A DNA stretch of 6,039 nt. Origin: Comamonadaceae bacterium (lineage in GTDB: Bacteria > Pseudomonadota > Gammaproteobacteria > Burkholderiales > Burkholderiaceae_C). Location of the stretch: NCBI GenBank assembly GCA_947483455.1, contig CANKNK010000113.1, positions 1 to 6,039 on the forward strand. The letters run 5' to 3'. This document shows positions 1 to 6,039 of the stretch, piece by piece. Positions within the stretch are counted from its first letter, which is position 1, and each line of letters begins with the position of its first letter. A program made the position numbers and the translations under genes. The notes below the pieces were generated by a model. That model had not been told where the DNA came from. It was given only the letters and a program-made list of their open reading frames with translations, and searched no databases.

Positions 1-1528
1 AACGGCCAGAGGGTGTCAGGCCTTGCAGCTTGGTGCTGTGCGCGTCCAGGTAGTCCTGCACTGCGTAGTTCACCATACCCGCGTTTTGCGAGACCAACTC
101 TTGGCAACGAGAGTACAGGTCTTGGCGCTTCTTCTGGTCGATTTCGATACGGGCGGCTTCCAGCGCTTTGCTGAATTCCGCATTCACGAAATGGCTGTCG
201 TTCCAGGGATTGCCCAAGCCGCCGTAGAAGGTCGAGGTGAGCTGGTTGTCGATGGTCGGACGGTTGCCCCAGTACACCGCGCAGAAAGGCTGCTTCAGCC
301 AGACATTGTCCCAGTAGCCGTCGCCCGATACGCGCTTGAGGTCCATATTGATGCCGGCTTTGGACAGCGATTCCTGGAAGATTTGGCCCGCATCGGTAGC
401 ACCGGAGAAAGCGCCTTCAGACACTTGTAACTCAATCGCACCCGTGTGACCTGATTTTTTCATGTGGAACTTGGCCTTGTCGATGTCAAAGCGGTTCATG
501 GTCTGGTTAGGGTTGTAGAACTTCATCTTCGGTCCGACGCAGTTGTCGTTACCGATAGAAGCGTAGCCGCTGTAGACGTTGTCCACGATTTTCTGGCGGT
601 CGATACCGTACTTGAGCGCCAGCATCACGTCCTGGTTGTTGAAGGGCGACTTGTCGGTGTGCGCTACAAAGCAGAAACGGTTGCCCATGCCTGGAGTGCG
701 CGAGACTTTGAGCGCCGAGTTTTTGGCCAACAAGGCCGCTGTCTTGGGGCTCACGCGGTTGATGATGTCTACCGTGCCGGTTTGCAAGGCGGTCGTGCGT
801 TGGTTGGCATCCTGGATGTAAATCAGTTCAACACGGTCAAAGTTGCCACGGTTGGGCTTCCAGTAGTTGCCGGGCTTGCGCTTGAAGGTCGCACGCACAC
901 CAGGCTGGAATTCGTCGAGCGTGAACGCACCAGTGCCATCGGGCTTGCTGAAGTCTTTGAAACCATTGGGCACTACGATGATGTGGTAATCGCTCAGGTT
1001 GAATGGCAAGTCCACGTTGCCCTTATTCATGGTGATTTGCACCTGGGTGGCAGACAACTTCTTGATCTCTTTGATGTCAGCTAAAAGCGCTTTGGCAGGG
1101 GATTTGGTCTCACCGCGATGCATGTTCAGGGAATAGATCACGTCATCAGCGTCCAGCGTTTTGCCAGATGTGAAAGTGATGCCCTTGCGCACATTGAAGG
1201 TCCAGTCGGCCGCGCCGGGCTTGACTTCCCAGCTCTCGAACAGTTCGGGGGTCGCATCGCCGTTGTCGCCCACTTCCACCAAGTTGTTCCACAGCATCAG
1301 GCTCATGGTGATAGGGATGGAGTCCGCATACGTTACGGGGTCCAGGCTGTCCGAAGGCGAACCGCCTTCCATGCCCATGCGCAAGGTGCCGCCTTTTTTC
1401 GGGGCGCTTTGTGCCATGGCGGGAGAGACACCTAAGGTGCTAGCCAGGCCTACCGCGGAAGCTCCGAGAATGATTTGGCGACGGTCTAGGATGATGCCCG
1501 AGTCGCTGTTATGTTCGACATTTGCCAT
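1..1528 (-). CDS. ABC transporter substrate-binding protein, family 5 (dipeptide/oligopeptide type), 3' end missing
   Basis: This is the periplasmic solute receptor of an ABC importer of the SBP_bac_5 (Opp/Dpp-like) class. 509 residues are visible and the gene continues past the left edge; the family usually has 500-550, so little is missing. Residues 1-39 form an export signal: twin arginines R16-R17 (DRRQII), a hydrophobic stretch 19-35, and an AMA|Q cleavage site after A39. This suggests Tat export. There is no lipobox cysteine, so the mature protein should be soluble. Family hallmarks are KGGTLRMG at 45-52, the SLDP segment at 61-64, PELFESWEV at 94-102, and GTGAFTLDEFQPG at 198-210 followed by NYW at 221-223. 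The ATG at 1528 is set by an upstream GGAGAA. The ligand cannot be read from sequence; this class binds peptides, glutathione, sugars, opines or metal chelates. Transporter permease and ATPase genes would be expected downstream, outside the window. Confidence 0.93.
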   Translation of the reverse strand, partial: MANVEHNSDSGIILDRRQIILGASAVGLASTLGVSPAMAQSAPKKGGTLRMGMEGGSPSDSLDPVTYADSIPITMSLMLWNNLVEVGDNGDATPELFESWEVKPGAADWTFNVRKGITFTSGKTLDADDVIYSLNMHRGETKSPAKALLADIKEIKKLSATQVQITMNKGNVDLPFNLSDYHIIVVPNGFKDFSKPDGTGAFTLDEFQPGVRATFKRKPGNYWKPNRGNFDRVELIYIQDANQRTTALQTGTVDIINRVSPKTAALLAKNSALKVSRTPGMGNRFCFVAHTDKSPFNNQDVMLALKYGIDRQKIVDNVYSGYASIGNDNCVGPKMKFYNPNQTMNRFDIDKAKFHMKKSGHTGAIELQVSEGAFSGATDAGQIFQESLSKAGINMDLKRVSGDGYWDNVWLKQPFCAVYWGNRPTIDNQLTSTFYGGLGNPWNDSHFVNAEFSKALEAARIEIDQKKRQDLYSRCQELVSQNAGMVNYAVQDYLDAHSTKLQGLTPSGR

Positions 1529-1536
1529 TTTTGAAG

Positions 1537-1542
1537 TTCTCC
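1537..1542 (-). promoter_or_regulatory. Ribosome binding site of the substrate-binding protein gene
   Basis: GGAGAA on the minus strand lies 8 bases before the ATG at 1528. It is a good Shine-Dalgarno match with normal spacing. It supports this start, which also places the twin-arginine signal at the N-terminus. Confidence 0.75.
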
Positions 1543-1567
1543 AATCCAAGCAGATTTATTAACAGGT

Positions 1568-1604
1568 TTCCGCAGGCCGCACAAAAGATACAGGCCATGC
1601 GGAA
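1568..1604 (-). repeat. Imperfect inverted repeat forming an 11-bp bulged stem-loop in the leader
   Basis: The arm TTCCGCAGGCC (1568-1578) pairs with GGCCATGCGGAA (1593-1604) through 11 base pairs with a single bulged A at 1597 and a 14-base loop. On the transcribed minus strand the hairpin sits 39 bases before the start codon, in the untranslated leader of the substrate-binding protein gene. No T-run follows it, so it is not an intrinsic terminator. It could be an mRNA-stabilising or regulatory leader structure, or a spaced operator palindrome read as DNA. The structure is seen directly; the role is inferred. Confidence 0.55.
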
Positions 1605-1636
1605 TCGGAGTGCAATAAGCTTTGCGCTCTGCAGGC

Positions 1637-1665
1637 ATGGTAATCCAATATGTAGCCCCACTCAA
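1637..1665 (-). promoter_or_regulatory. Possible sigma70 promoter for the substrate-binding protein gene
   Basis: On the minus strand a -35-like TTGAGT (1665-1660) is separated by 17 bases from a -10-like TACCAT (1642-1637). Each hexamer matches the consensus at four of six positions and the spacing is ideal. Transcription would start near 1630, giving a leader of about 100 nt that contains the stem-loop at 1568-1604. Matches of this quality also occur by chance, so this is only a candidate. Confidence 0.25.
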
Positions 1666-1764
1666 GCCAAAGCCATGGGCATATTCCCTAGGTTTTTGCC
1701 AATCTAGCGCCGCTTAGACAATTCCTGAAATTGAGTCCTAGGCCTAGCTGCCCCGGCGCAGGGC

Positions 1765-2547
1765 TTAACGCCCGGTCCAGCGAGGAGGGCGCTTTTCCCC
1801 AAAAGCGCGCGGGCCTTCGGCAGCATCTTCCGAGCGCAGCATGCGCTGGTACACCGGCAAAGCACCTGCGCGCAGCAGGTGGTAGGCCTGGGGTATCGGC
1901 ATCCCCGCCGTGGCTTTCACAATTTCCATCACTGCCCCGACTGCCAGCGGCGCCGCCTGCACGATCTGCTGTGCCAGGGCATTTGCCGCTGCCATCAAGG
2001 CATCGGGCGCCACCACCTGGTTGACCAGGCCCCAGCGCGCCGCTTCCTGCGCCCCCATGCGCCGGCCGGTCAGCAGCAACTCCAGGGCAATGGCGCGAGG
2101 CAGGCGCTGGGGCAAGCGCAGCACGCCGCCCGAGTCGGCCACCATGCCCAGTTTGACCTCGGTCAGCGCAAATTCGGCGCTGTCGCTGGCCACGATCAGG
2201 TCGGCCGCCAGTGCCAGCTCAAAGCCACCGCCCATCGCCAGGCCGTTAACCGCCGCAATCACCGGCTTGCCCAGCTCAAAAAACTCGGTCAGACCGGCAA
2301 AACCGCCCGGCCCGTGGTCGGCATCTATCGCTTCGCCCTCGGTGGCCCCAGCCAAATCCCAGCCCGCCGAGAAAAAGCGTCCGGTGCCCGTGATGATGCC
2401 CACGCGCAGCTTTGGGTCGTCCCGCAGTTGTTGGAAGGCGGCGAACAAAGCCAGGCTGGTGGCCACGTTGATGGCATTGGCCTTGGGCCGGTCCAGGGTG
2501 ATGGTGAGTACGCCGCCCTCGGCGACGCAATGAACCGCTTCAGCCAT
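1765..2547 (-). CDS. CaiD-like carnitinyl-CoA dehydratase / enoyl-CoA hydratase (crotonase family)
   Basis: This crotonase-fold enzyme of 260 residues probably adds water reversibly to an enoyl-CoA. Its closest relative in my memory is E. coli CaiD (261 residues), which interconverts crotonobetainyl-CoA and L-carnitinyl-CoA. Shared signatures are LDRPKANAI at 18-26, FFSAGWDL at 58-65 (ordinary hydratases have AGAD here), [10 protein letters not shown] at 79-88, [11 protein letters not shown] at 106-116, DSGGVLRLP at 138-146, and a C-terminus with SEDAAEGP and EKR. E110 and E130 fall where the two acid/base glutamates of CaiD (E111 and E131) lie. The first crotonase segment with an oxyanion-hole role (SAG, 60-62) and the second (MGGG, 105-108) are intact. 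The start is set by GGGAGAA just upstream. The gene overlaps the end of the CoA synthetase by 8 bp, so the two are probably translationally coupled. Family assignment is firm; carnitine as substrate is likely but unproven. Confidence 0.93.
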   Translation of the reverse strand: MAEAVHCVAEGGVLTITLDRPKANAINVATSLALFAAFQQLRDDPKLRVGIITGTGRFFSAGWDLAGATEGEAIDADHGPGGFAGLTEFFELGKPVIAAVNGLAMGGGFELALAADLIVASDSAEFALTEVKLGMVADSGGVLRLPQRLPRAIALELLLTGRRMGAQEAARWGLVNQVVAPDALMAAANALAQQIVQAAPLAVGAVMEIVKATAGMPIPQAYHLLRAGALPVYQRMLRSEDAAEGPRAFGEKRPPRWTGR

Positions 2548-4687
2548 GGGCTTCTCCCGCTAAACGAATTAACACATCGACTGCCAGCACGCCCCGTCCT
2601 GCGGGCAGCACCAGTACCGGGTTCACGTCCAGCTCCAGCAGCGCAGGTGCATGGGCCTGGGCATAGGCGGCAATCGCCATCACAGCGTCGAGCAGCGCGG
2701 GCACATCACCCGCCGCCTTGCCCCGAAAACCGGCCAGCAGCGGCCAGGATTTCAGTGACTGCAAGGCCTGCAGCACCTCGTCCCGGGCTACTGGGAACAA
2801 CAGGGTTTGCGCGTCTTGCAGCAATTCCACCAGGATGCCGCCTGCGCCCACCGTGAGCGATAGGCCGAACTGCGCATCGCGCTGCACACCGACAATGATT
2901 TCGGCGACCACCTGCGTCGCCATTTGCTCGACCAGAAAGCGGTCTGACAAGGCGGCCATGCGTTCCACGGCGGCGCGAACCCCCTGGGCATGGGGAATAT
3001 TTAGTTGCACCCCGCCAGCCTCGGTTTTATGGGCCAGCTGGGCTGACACGGCTTTGACCACCACCGGGTAGCCCAGGCTGTCGGCGACATCTGGCGCTTG
3101 GGCGGCGCTGACGACTTGGCCGCGCGGAACCGGCAGCCCGAACGCCGCCAGCGCCCGCTTGCCTGCGGCTTCGTCCAAGGTGTGCGATGGGGCAGCGCTT
3201 GCCGCTTGGATGGAAGCCCCATGCGCTGCGCCGCTAAGTGGGTCCAGACCTTGCGTGCTCAGCGGCACTTCATCGGCCAAGGCTTGCAAGTGCGCCAGAC
3301 GGGCGCGGGCCTCGCCGATGCGTGCAGCGTGGGCGATGGCGTCCAGACAGTCGGGGATGCCATGCATAGGGGCTATGCCCTGTGCCATCAGTGCTTTGGC
3401 ATATTCCTCGGGCAAGTCCTCGGGCAAGGAGGCGACCACGGTGGCGCCATGGCTGCGATTGCGCGCCGCCGCCACAAAGGCGTCTACTGTCGTGCCCCAG
3501 CTGTCGGCGCTACAACGGTCCAGGCGCGGGTAGTCCAACACCAAGAGGCTGGCGTCAAAACCGCAGTCCATCAGGCCAGAAAAGCATTCGGTTTGCGCTG
3601 CCAGATCACCCCAGATATAGGTGTGGTAGTCCAGTGGGTTGGCCACATTCACTTTGTCACCTAGCACGGCACGCAGGCGGGCCTCGGCTGCGGGCGGGAT
3701 GACCGGCATCTCCAGACCGCGTGGCTGCGCCAGATCGGCCACCAGCGAAGCTTCCCCGCCGGAGCAACTGGCCGAAATCATGCGCTTGCCCGCCAGCGGC
3801 CCGTGCACATGCAAAAACTTGCAGGTCTCGATCAGGCCCGCCGGATCGCGCACGCGGGCGATGCCGCAGCGGGCAAACAGCGCGTCATACAGCGCATCCG
3901 GCCCGGCCAGCGAACTGGTGTGGCTCATGGCGGTTTGTGCCCCTAGCGTCGATGAACCGGCTTTCAAGGCCACCAGCGGCACGCCCTGGCGCAAGGCCTT
4001 CAGGGCGACGCGGGAAAACGCAGCGACATCGTCCAGGCCTTCGATATGCAGGCCGATCACGCTCACCCGCGCATCGCCCAGCAAGGTATCGACCAGGCTT
4101 TCCATGCTGTCGCCCGCTTTGTTGCCCACGGTAATCAGGTAAGCCAGCGGCAGGCCGCGCCGCTGCATGGTCAGGTTCAGACCGATGTTGCCGCTTTGCG
4201 TGATGAGGGCGACACCGCGTTCCAGGCGCTGCCCGCCGTGCTGATCTGGCCACAAGGCCACGCCGTCCAGGTAGTTGAGCATGCCGTAGCAATTGGGGCC
4301 GACCAGGGCCATATCGCCTGCGGCCTCCACCAAAGCCGCTTGCAAGGCGAGGCCCTCGCCGCCAACTTCGGCAAAGCCCGAGGCGTAACAAATCGCGCCG
4401 CCGCTGCCACGCGCCGCCAATTGCCGCACGATGTCCACCGTGGCACGGCGCGGCACGGCCACAAAACTGGCGTCGGGGGCTTCGGGCAGCGCGTCCACGC
4501 TGGCGTAGCAGGGCAGGCCTTGCAGGTCGCTGCGCGTGGGATGCACGGGCCAGATCTGCCCGCCAAAGCCCAAGGCCTGACATTGGCGCACCACTTCCTG
4601 CGCCGAGGCGCCGCCAAACACCGCAATATGACGCGGCGAAAAAAGTCGGCGCAGGCGCGCGCTACGCGCTTGAGAAACTACCGCCAC
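2540..4687 (-). CDS. ADP-forming acyl-CoA synthetase (acetate-CoA ligase family, fused alpha-beta)
   Basis: This 715-residue enzyme belongs to the NDP-forming acyl-CoA synthetase superfamily, which makes acyl-CoA from acid, CoA and ATP, releasing ADP and phosphate (reversible). A Rossmann CoA-binding domain comes first (IAVFGGAS 21-28, VGPNCYG 129-135). A succinyl-CoA-ligase-like domain follows, with ITQSGNIG (162-169), IEG (215-217) and the phosphohistidine motif SHTS at H256. A low-complexity Ala/Ser linker (about 485-503) leads to a C-terminal ATP-grasp domain with the second relay histidine in AHKTEAGGV (H553) and the ending ELDVNP (685-690). Both histidines of the phosphate relay are present, so it should be active. 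I chose GTG at 4687, two bases after the dehydrogenase stop. An ATG at 4786 would add 33 residues encoded inside the dehydrogenase gene and unlike the family. The acid substrate is not readable; the neighbours suggest the acid that the dehydrogenase and CaiD-like enzyme then process. Confidence 0.9.
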   Translation of the reverse strand: MAVVSQARSARLRRLFSPRHIAVFGGASAQEVVRQCQALGFGGQIWPVHPTRSDLQGLPCYASVDALPEAPDASFVAVPRRATVDIVRQLAARGSGGAICYASGFAEVGGEGLALQAALVEAAGDMALVGPNCYGMLNYLDGVALWPDQHGGQRLERGVALITQSGNIGLNLTMQRRGLPLAYLITVGNKAGDSMESLVDTLLGDARVSVIGLHIEGLDDVAAFSRVALKALRQGVPLVALKAGSSTLGAQTAMSHTSSLAGPDALYDALFARCGIARVRDPAGLIETCKFLHVHGPLAGKRMISASCSGGEASLVADLAQPRGLEMPVIPPAAEARLRAVLGDKVNVANPLDYHTYIWGDLAAQTECFSGLMDCGFDASLLVLDYPRLDRCSADSWGTTVDAFVAAARNRSHGATVVASLPEDLPEEYAKALMAQGIAPMHGIPDCLDAIAHAARIGEARARLAHLQALADEVPLSTQGLDPLSGAAHGASIQAASAAPSHTLDEAAGKRALAAFGLPVPRGQVVSAAQAPDVADSLGYPVVVKAVSAQLAHKTEAGGVQLNIPHAQGVRAAVERMAALSDRFLVEQMATQVVAEIIVGVQRDAQFGLSLTVGAGGILVELLQDAQTLLFPVARDEVLQALQSLKSWPLLAGFRGKAAGDVPALLDAVMAIAAYAQAHAPALLELDVNPVLVLPAGRGVLAVDVLIRLAGEAHG
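2552..2558 (-). promoter_or_regulatory. Ribosome binding site of the CaiD-like gene, inside the upstream gene
   Basis: GGGAGAA on the minus strand ends 4 bases before the ATG at 2547 and lies inside the last codons of the CoA synthetase gene. With the overlap ATGGCTGA (start and stop within 8 bases), it indicates coupled translation and fixes the start. Confidence 0.7.
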
Positions 4688-4689
4688 GC

Positions 4690-5862
4690 CTAACCGCCAT
4701 GCACACGCAACATGGCGCGCGAAATAATGTGGCGTTGGATTTCGCTGGTGCCGTCCCAAATACGTTCCACGCGCGCATCGCGCCAAAAACGCTCGATGGG
4801 CAATTGGTTCATCAGGCCCATGCCGCCGAAAATTTGCAGCGCGTTATCGGTCACGCGCGCCAGCGCCTCTGATGCAAACAACTTGGCCATGGCCGCGTCC
4901 GAATCGCTCATGGTGCCCTGGTCGCATTTCCAAGCCGCTTGCAAGGTCAGCAACTCGGCAGCCGCCAGCTCAGTCGCCATATCGGCCAACTTGAAACCAG
5001 TACCCTGAAACTTGCCAATCGCTTGGCCAAATTGCTTGCGCGTTGCCGCCCATTGGGTGGCCATTTCCATCACCCGCTGGCCGCGCCCTACGCTGGTGGC
5101 CGCCACCGTCAGCCGGGTAGCGCCCAGCCACTCGCCCATCAAATCAAAACCCTTGCCTTCTTCGCCCAGTCGCTTGTACGCCGGTACGCGGCAGTCGGTA
5201 AAAAACAATTCGCACTGGTGGTAGCCCCGGTGAGACACGCAAGCGGGGCCGCGCCGCACGGTCAAACCGGGCGAGTCCAAGTCCACCAGAAAACCGGTAA
5301 TTTTTTTCTTCGGCCCATGGCTGGTGTCTTCCACCCCGGTGGCGGCAAACAGCACCACAAAGTCGCTCATGTCGGCATGGCTGATGAAATGCTTGGTGCC
5401 GTTGATCAGGTAGTCGGCGTTCTCGCCGCTGCCGTCCCGCGTGGCGCGGGTTTGCATGCCGCGCACGTCCGAACCGGCGTTGGGCTCGGTCATCGCTAAG
5501 CAATCATGGCGCTCGCCACGTATGGTTGGTAGCAGGTATTCCTCGATCTGCGCGCCCTGGCAGGCACGCAAAATATTGCTGGGCCGCGCCACCAGCATTT
5601 GCAATCCGTAGGACGCCCGTCCCAGCTCGCGTTCGAGCAGTGCCACGGTGAAATTGTCCAGCCCGCCGCCGCCTAATGCAGCGGGCATATTGGCCGCGTA
5701 CAAACCCACTTCAATGGCTTTGGCCTGGATGGACTGCACCAACTCGGGCGGTATGGCGTCGGTACGTTCCACCAGGTCTTCGTGCGGGTACAACTCGTTT
5801 TCCACGAAGGCGCGGACGGTGTCCACGATCATGGTTTGTTCATGGCTCAGGGCAAATTGCAT
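4690..5862 (-). CDS. Acyl-CoA dehydrogenase, FAD-dependent
   Basis: This 390-residue acyl-CoA dehydrogenase has the usual length and domain order: alpha-helical N-domain (about 1-120), beta-barrel middle domain (about 121-235) and C-terminal helical bundle. It should desaturate an acyl-CoA at C2-C3, passing electrons to electron-transfer flavoprotein in the cytoplasm. Flavin and substrate motifs are AMTEPNAGSD (123-132), NGTKHFIS (154-161), RKQFGQAIGKFQ (275-286) and QIFGGMG (343-349). The catalytic-base motif reads RIWDGTSEIQR (367-377), with D370 where medium-chain enzymes have Glu. The alternative isovaleryl-type position holds T249. The segments AAWKCDQG (309-316) and RFWRDARVER (358-367) recall the crotonobetainyl-CoA reductase CaiA, as do many other members. 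The ATG at 5862 follows AAAGG with 6-base spacing. It is the first gene of the tight set with the synthetase and CaiD-like gene, so it may act on gamma-butyrobetainyl-CoA, but the substrate is inferred. Confidence 0.93.
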   Translation of the reverse strand: MQFALSHEQTMIVDTVRAFVENELYPHEDLVERTDAIPPELVQSIQAKAIEVGLYAANMPAALGGGGLDNFTVALLERELGRASYGLQMLVARPSNILRACQGAQIEEYLLPTIRGERHDCLAMTEPNAGSDVRGMQTRATRDGSGENADYLINGTKHFISHADMSDFVVLFAATGVEDTSHGPKKKITGFLVDLDSPGLTVRRGPACVSHRGYHQCELFFTDCRVPAYKRLGEEGKGFDLMGEWLGATRLTVAATSVGRGQRVMEMATQWAATRKQFGQAIGKFQGTGFKLADMATELAAAELLTLQAAWKCDQGTMSDSDAAMAKLFASEALARVTDNALQIFGGMGLMNQLPIERFWRDARVERIWDGTSEIQRHIISRAMLRVHGG

Positions 5863-5868
5863 GGCGGG

Positions 5869-5873
5869 CCTTT
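5869..5873 (-). promoter_or_regulatory. Ribosome binding site of the acyl-CoA dehydrogenase gene
   Basis: AAAGG on the minus strand lies 6 bases before the ATG at 5862. It is a moderate Shine-Dalgarno match in an otherwise AT-rich patch (about 5880-5905). The other two ATG triplets in that patch (5897 and 5891) are out of frame with the dehydrogenase, so the start at 5862 stands. Confidence 0.55.
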
Positions 5874-5928
5874 AAGCAGGGATGTATTCATTTTCATTTG
5901 GTATGCAGTCTTGCGGGGGCGCACCCCA

Positions 5929-6039
5929 TCAGGCGGGGGCTTTGCGCCGTATGCCCAGGGGCTGACCCGCCTGCGCGGGGATAGGCAGCGCGCTGTGTGC
6001 GCGGTGCACAGCGGCAACGCGCTGGTACAGCGCATCAGG
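5929..6039 (-). CDS. C-terminal end of an unidentified protein (partial)
   Basis: An open frame enters from the right edge and ends at TGA (5931-5929), giving 36 residues. It begins with an amphipathic helix-like stretch, ALYQRVAAVHRAHSALP, and ends in a basic tail, LGIRRKAPA. The composition is that of a normal cytoplasmic protein C-terminus. The competing minus-strand frame here (62 residues, ATG at 6035) is rich in Cys, Arg and Pro and runs into the dehydrogenase start, so it looks like a shadow. I do not recognise the family. A CoA-transferase or a regulator would fit the neighbourhood, but nothing in these residues shows it. The 66-bp gap to the dehydrogenase and shared strand allow co-transcription. 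Confidence 0.45.
   Translation of the reverse strand, partial: PDALYQRVAAVHRAHSALPIPAQAGQPLGIRRKAPA

Larger units (their letters stand above)
1529..1764 (-). other. Intergenic leader region upstream of the substrate-binding protein gene
   Basis: This 236-bp gap separates the CoA operon from the binding-protein gene. It is visibly more AT-rich than the genes to its right, and I see no convincing open reading frame in it. It holds a possible sigma70 promoter (1637-1665), a bulged stem-loop (1568-1604), the ribosome binding site, and a short stretch with four CTAG tetranucleotides (1688-1747). I found no hairpin followed by a T-run that would act as an intrinsic terminator for the upstream operon. 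Read-through into the binding-protein gene is therefore possible. Confidence 0.6.

Noticed and set aside
464..1084. Plus-strand open frame of 206 codons opposite the substrate-binding protein gene
   Set aside because: The minus-strand frame here encodes clear SBP_bac_5 motifs; the plus-strand product has none and no convincing ribosome binding site.
1761..1773. Hairpin GGGC-TTAAC-GCCC over the stop codon of the CaiD-like gene, considered as a terminator
   Set aside because: The stem has only 4 bp and no T-run follows on the minus strand, so an intrinsic terminator is not supported.
1879..2856. Long plus-strand open frame (325 codons) opposite the CaiD-like and synthetase genes
   Set aside because: It is antisense to two well-recognised genes, its translation is rich in Arg, Pro, Gln and His without family motifs, and it crosses a gene junction. 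It is a by-product of high GC.
3885..4583. Minus-strand 232-codon open frame within the synthetase gene
   Set aside because: It is the same strand in another frame, Arg/Ala/Gly-rich, and fully inside the ADP-forming synthetase, whose frame carries the domain motifs.
5916..5927. Short GGGG/CCCC hairpin just after the TGA at 5929
   Set aside because: It is a 4-bp stem with a 4-base loop and no following T-run; expected by chance in GC-rich sequence.
5847..6035. Minus-strand 62-codon open frame overlapping the dehydrogenase start
   Set aside because: Its composition (Cys, Arg, Pro) is poor for a real protein and the neighbouring frame ending at 5929 gives a more natural C-terminus. I cannot exclude it fully.
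1..6039. Mobile elements, CRISPR arrays, tRNA or rRNA genes, or a defence system
   Set aside because: I saw no terminal inverted repeats, transposase motifs, regularly spaced repeats or RNA gene signatures. The window is ordinary metabolic and transport content.

Overview
The window looks like a piece of a moderately GC-rich proteobacterial chromosome. The protein style (Ala-, Leu- and Gln-rich, strong G/C preference at third codon positions, tightly packed catabolic genes) suggests a betaproteobacterium, perhaps Burkholderiales/Comamonadaceae. That placement is an impression, not a demonstration. Every gene I can support lies on the minus strand, so transcription runs from right to left and the whole plus strand is antisense.

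Layout in transcription order: (1) 6039-5929, the last 36 residues of an unidentified protein entering from outside the window. (2) 5862-4690, a complete FAD-dependent acyl-CoA dehydrogenase. (3) 4687-2540, a complete fused ADP-forming acyl-CoA synthetase (acetate-CoA ligase family), starting at GTG two bases after the dehydrogenase stop. (4) 2547-1765, a complete crotonase-family protein closely resembling carnitinyl-CoA dehydratase CaiD, overlapping the synthetase by 8 bp. (5) A 236-bp non-coding gap (1764-1529) with a possible promoter and a clear 11-bp stem-loop. (6) 1528-1, a family-5 ABC transporter substrate-binding protein with a Tat-like signal peptide, running off the left edge.

Genes 2 to 4 form a compact operon. 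Together they could activate a carboxylic acid to its CoA thioester (ATP to ADP), desaturate it at C2-C3, and hydrate the enoyl-CoA. Because the hydratase resembles CaiD rather than a general enoyl-CoA hydratase, the best working substrate idea is a trimethylammonium acid: gamma-butyrobetaine, crotonobetaine or carnitine. The set would then be a CaiA/CaiD-like route in which an ADP-forming synthetase replaces the usual CaiB/CaiC activation. The substrate is inferred. The downstream binding protein may import it or may be an unrelated neighbour.

There is no sign of mobile elements, CRISPR arrays, tRNA or rRNA genes. The operon looks like ordinary metabolic chromosome. The points worth following up are the unusual CoA-activation pairing, Asp in place of Glu at the expected catalytic-base position of the dehydrogenase, and the structured leader of the binding-protein gene.
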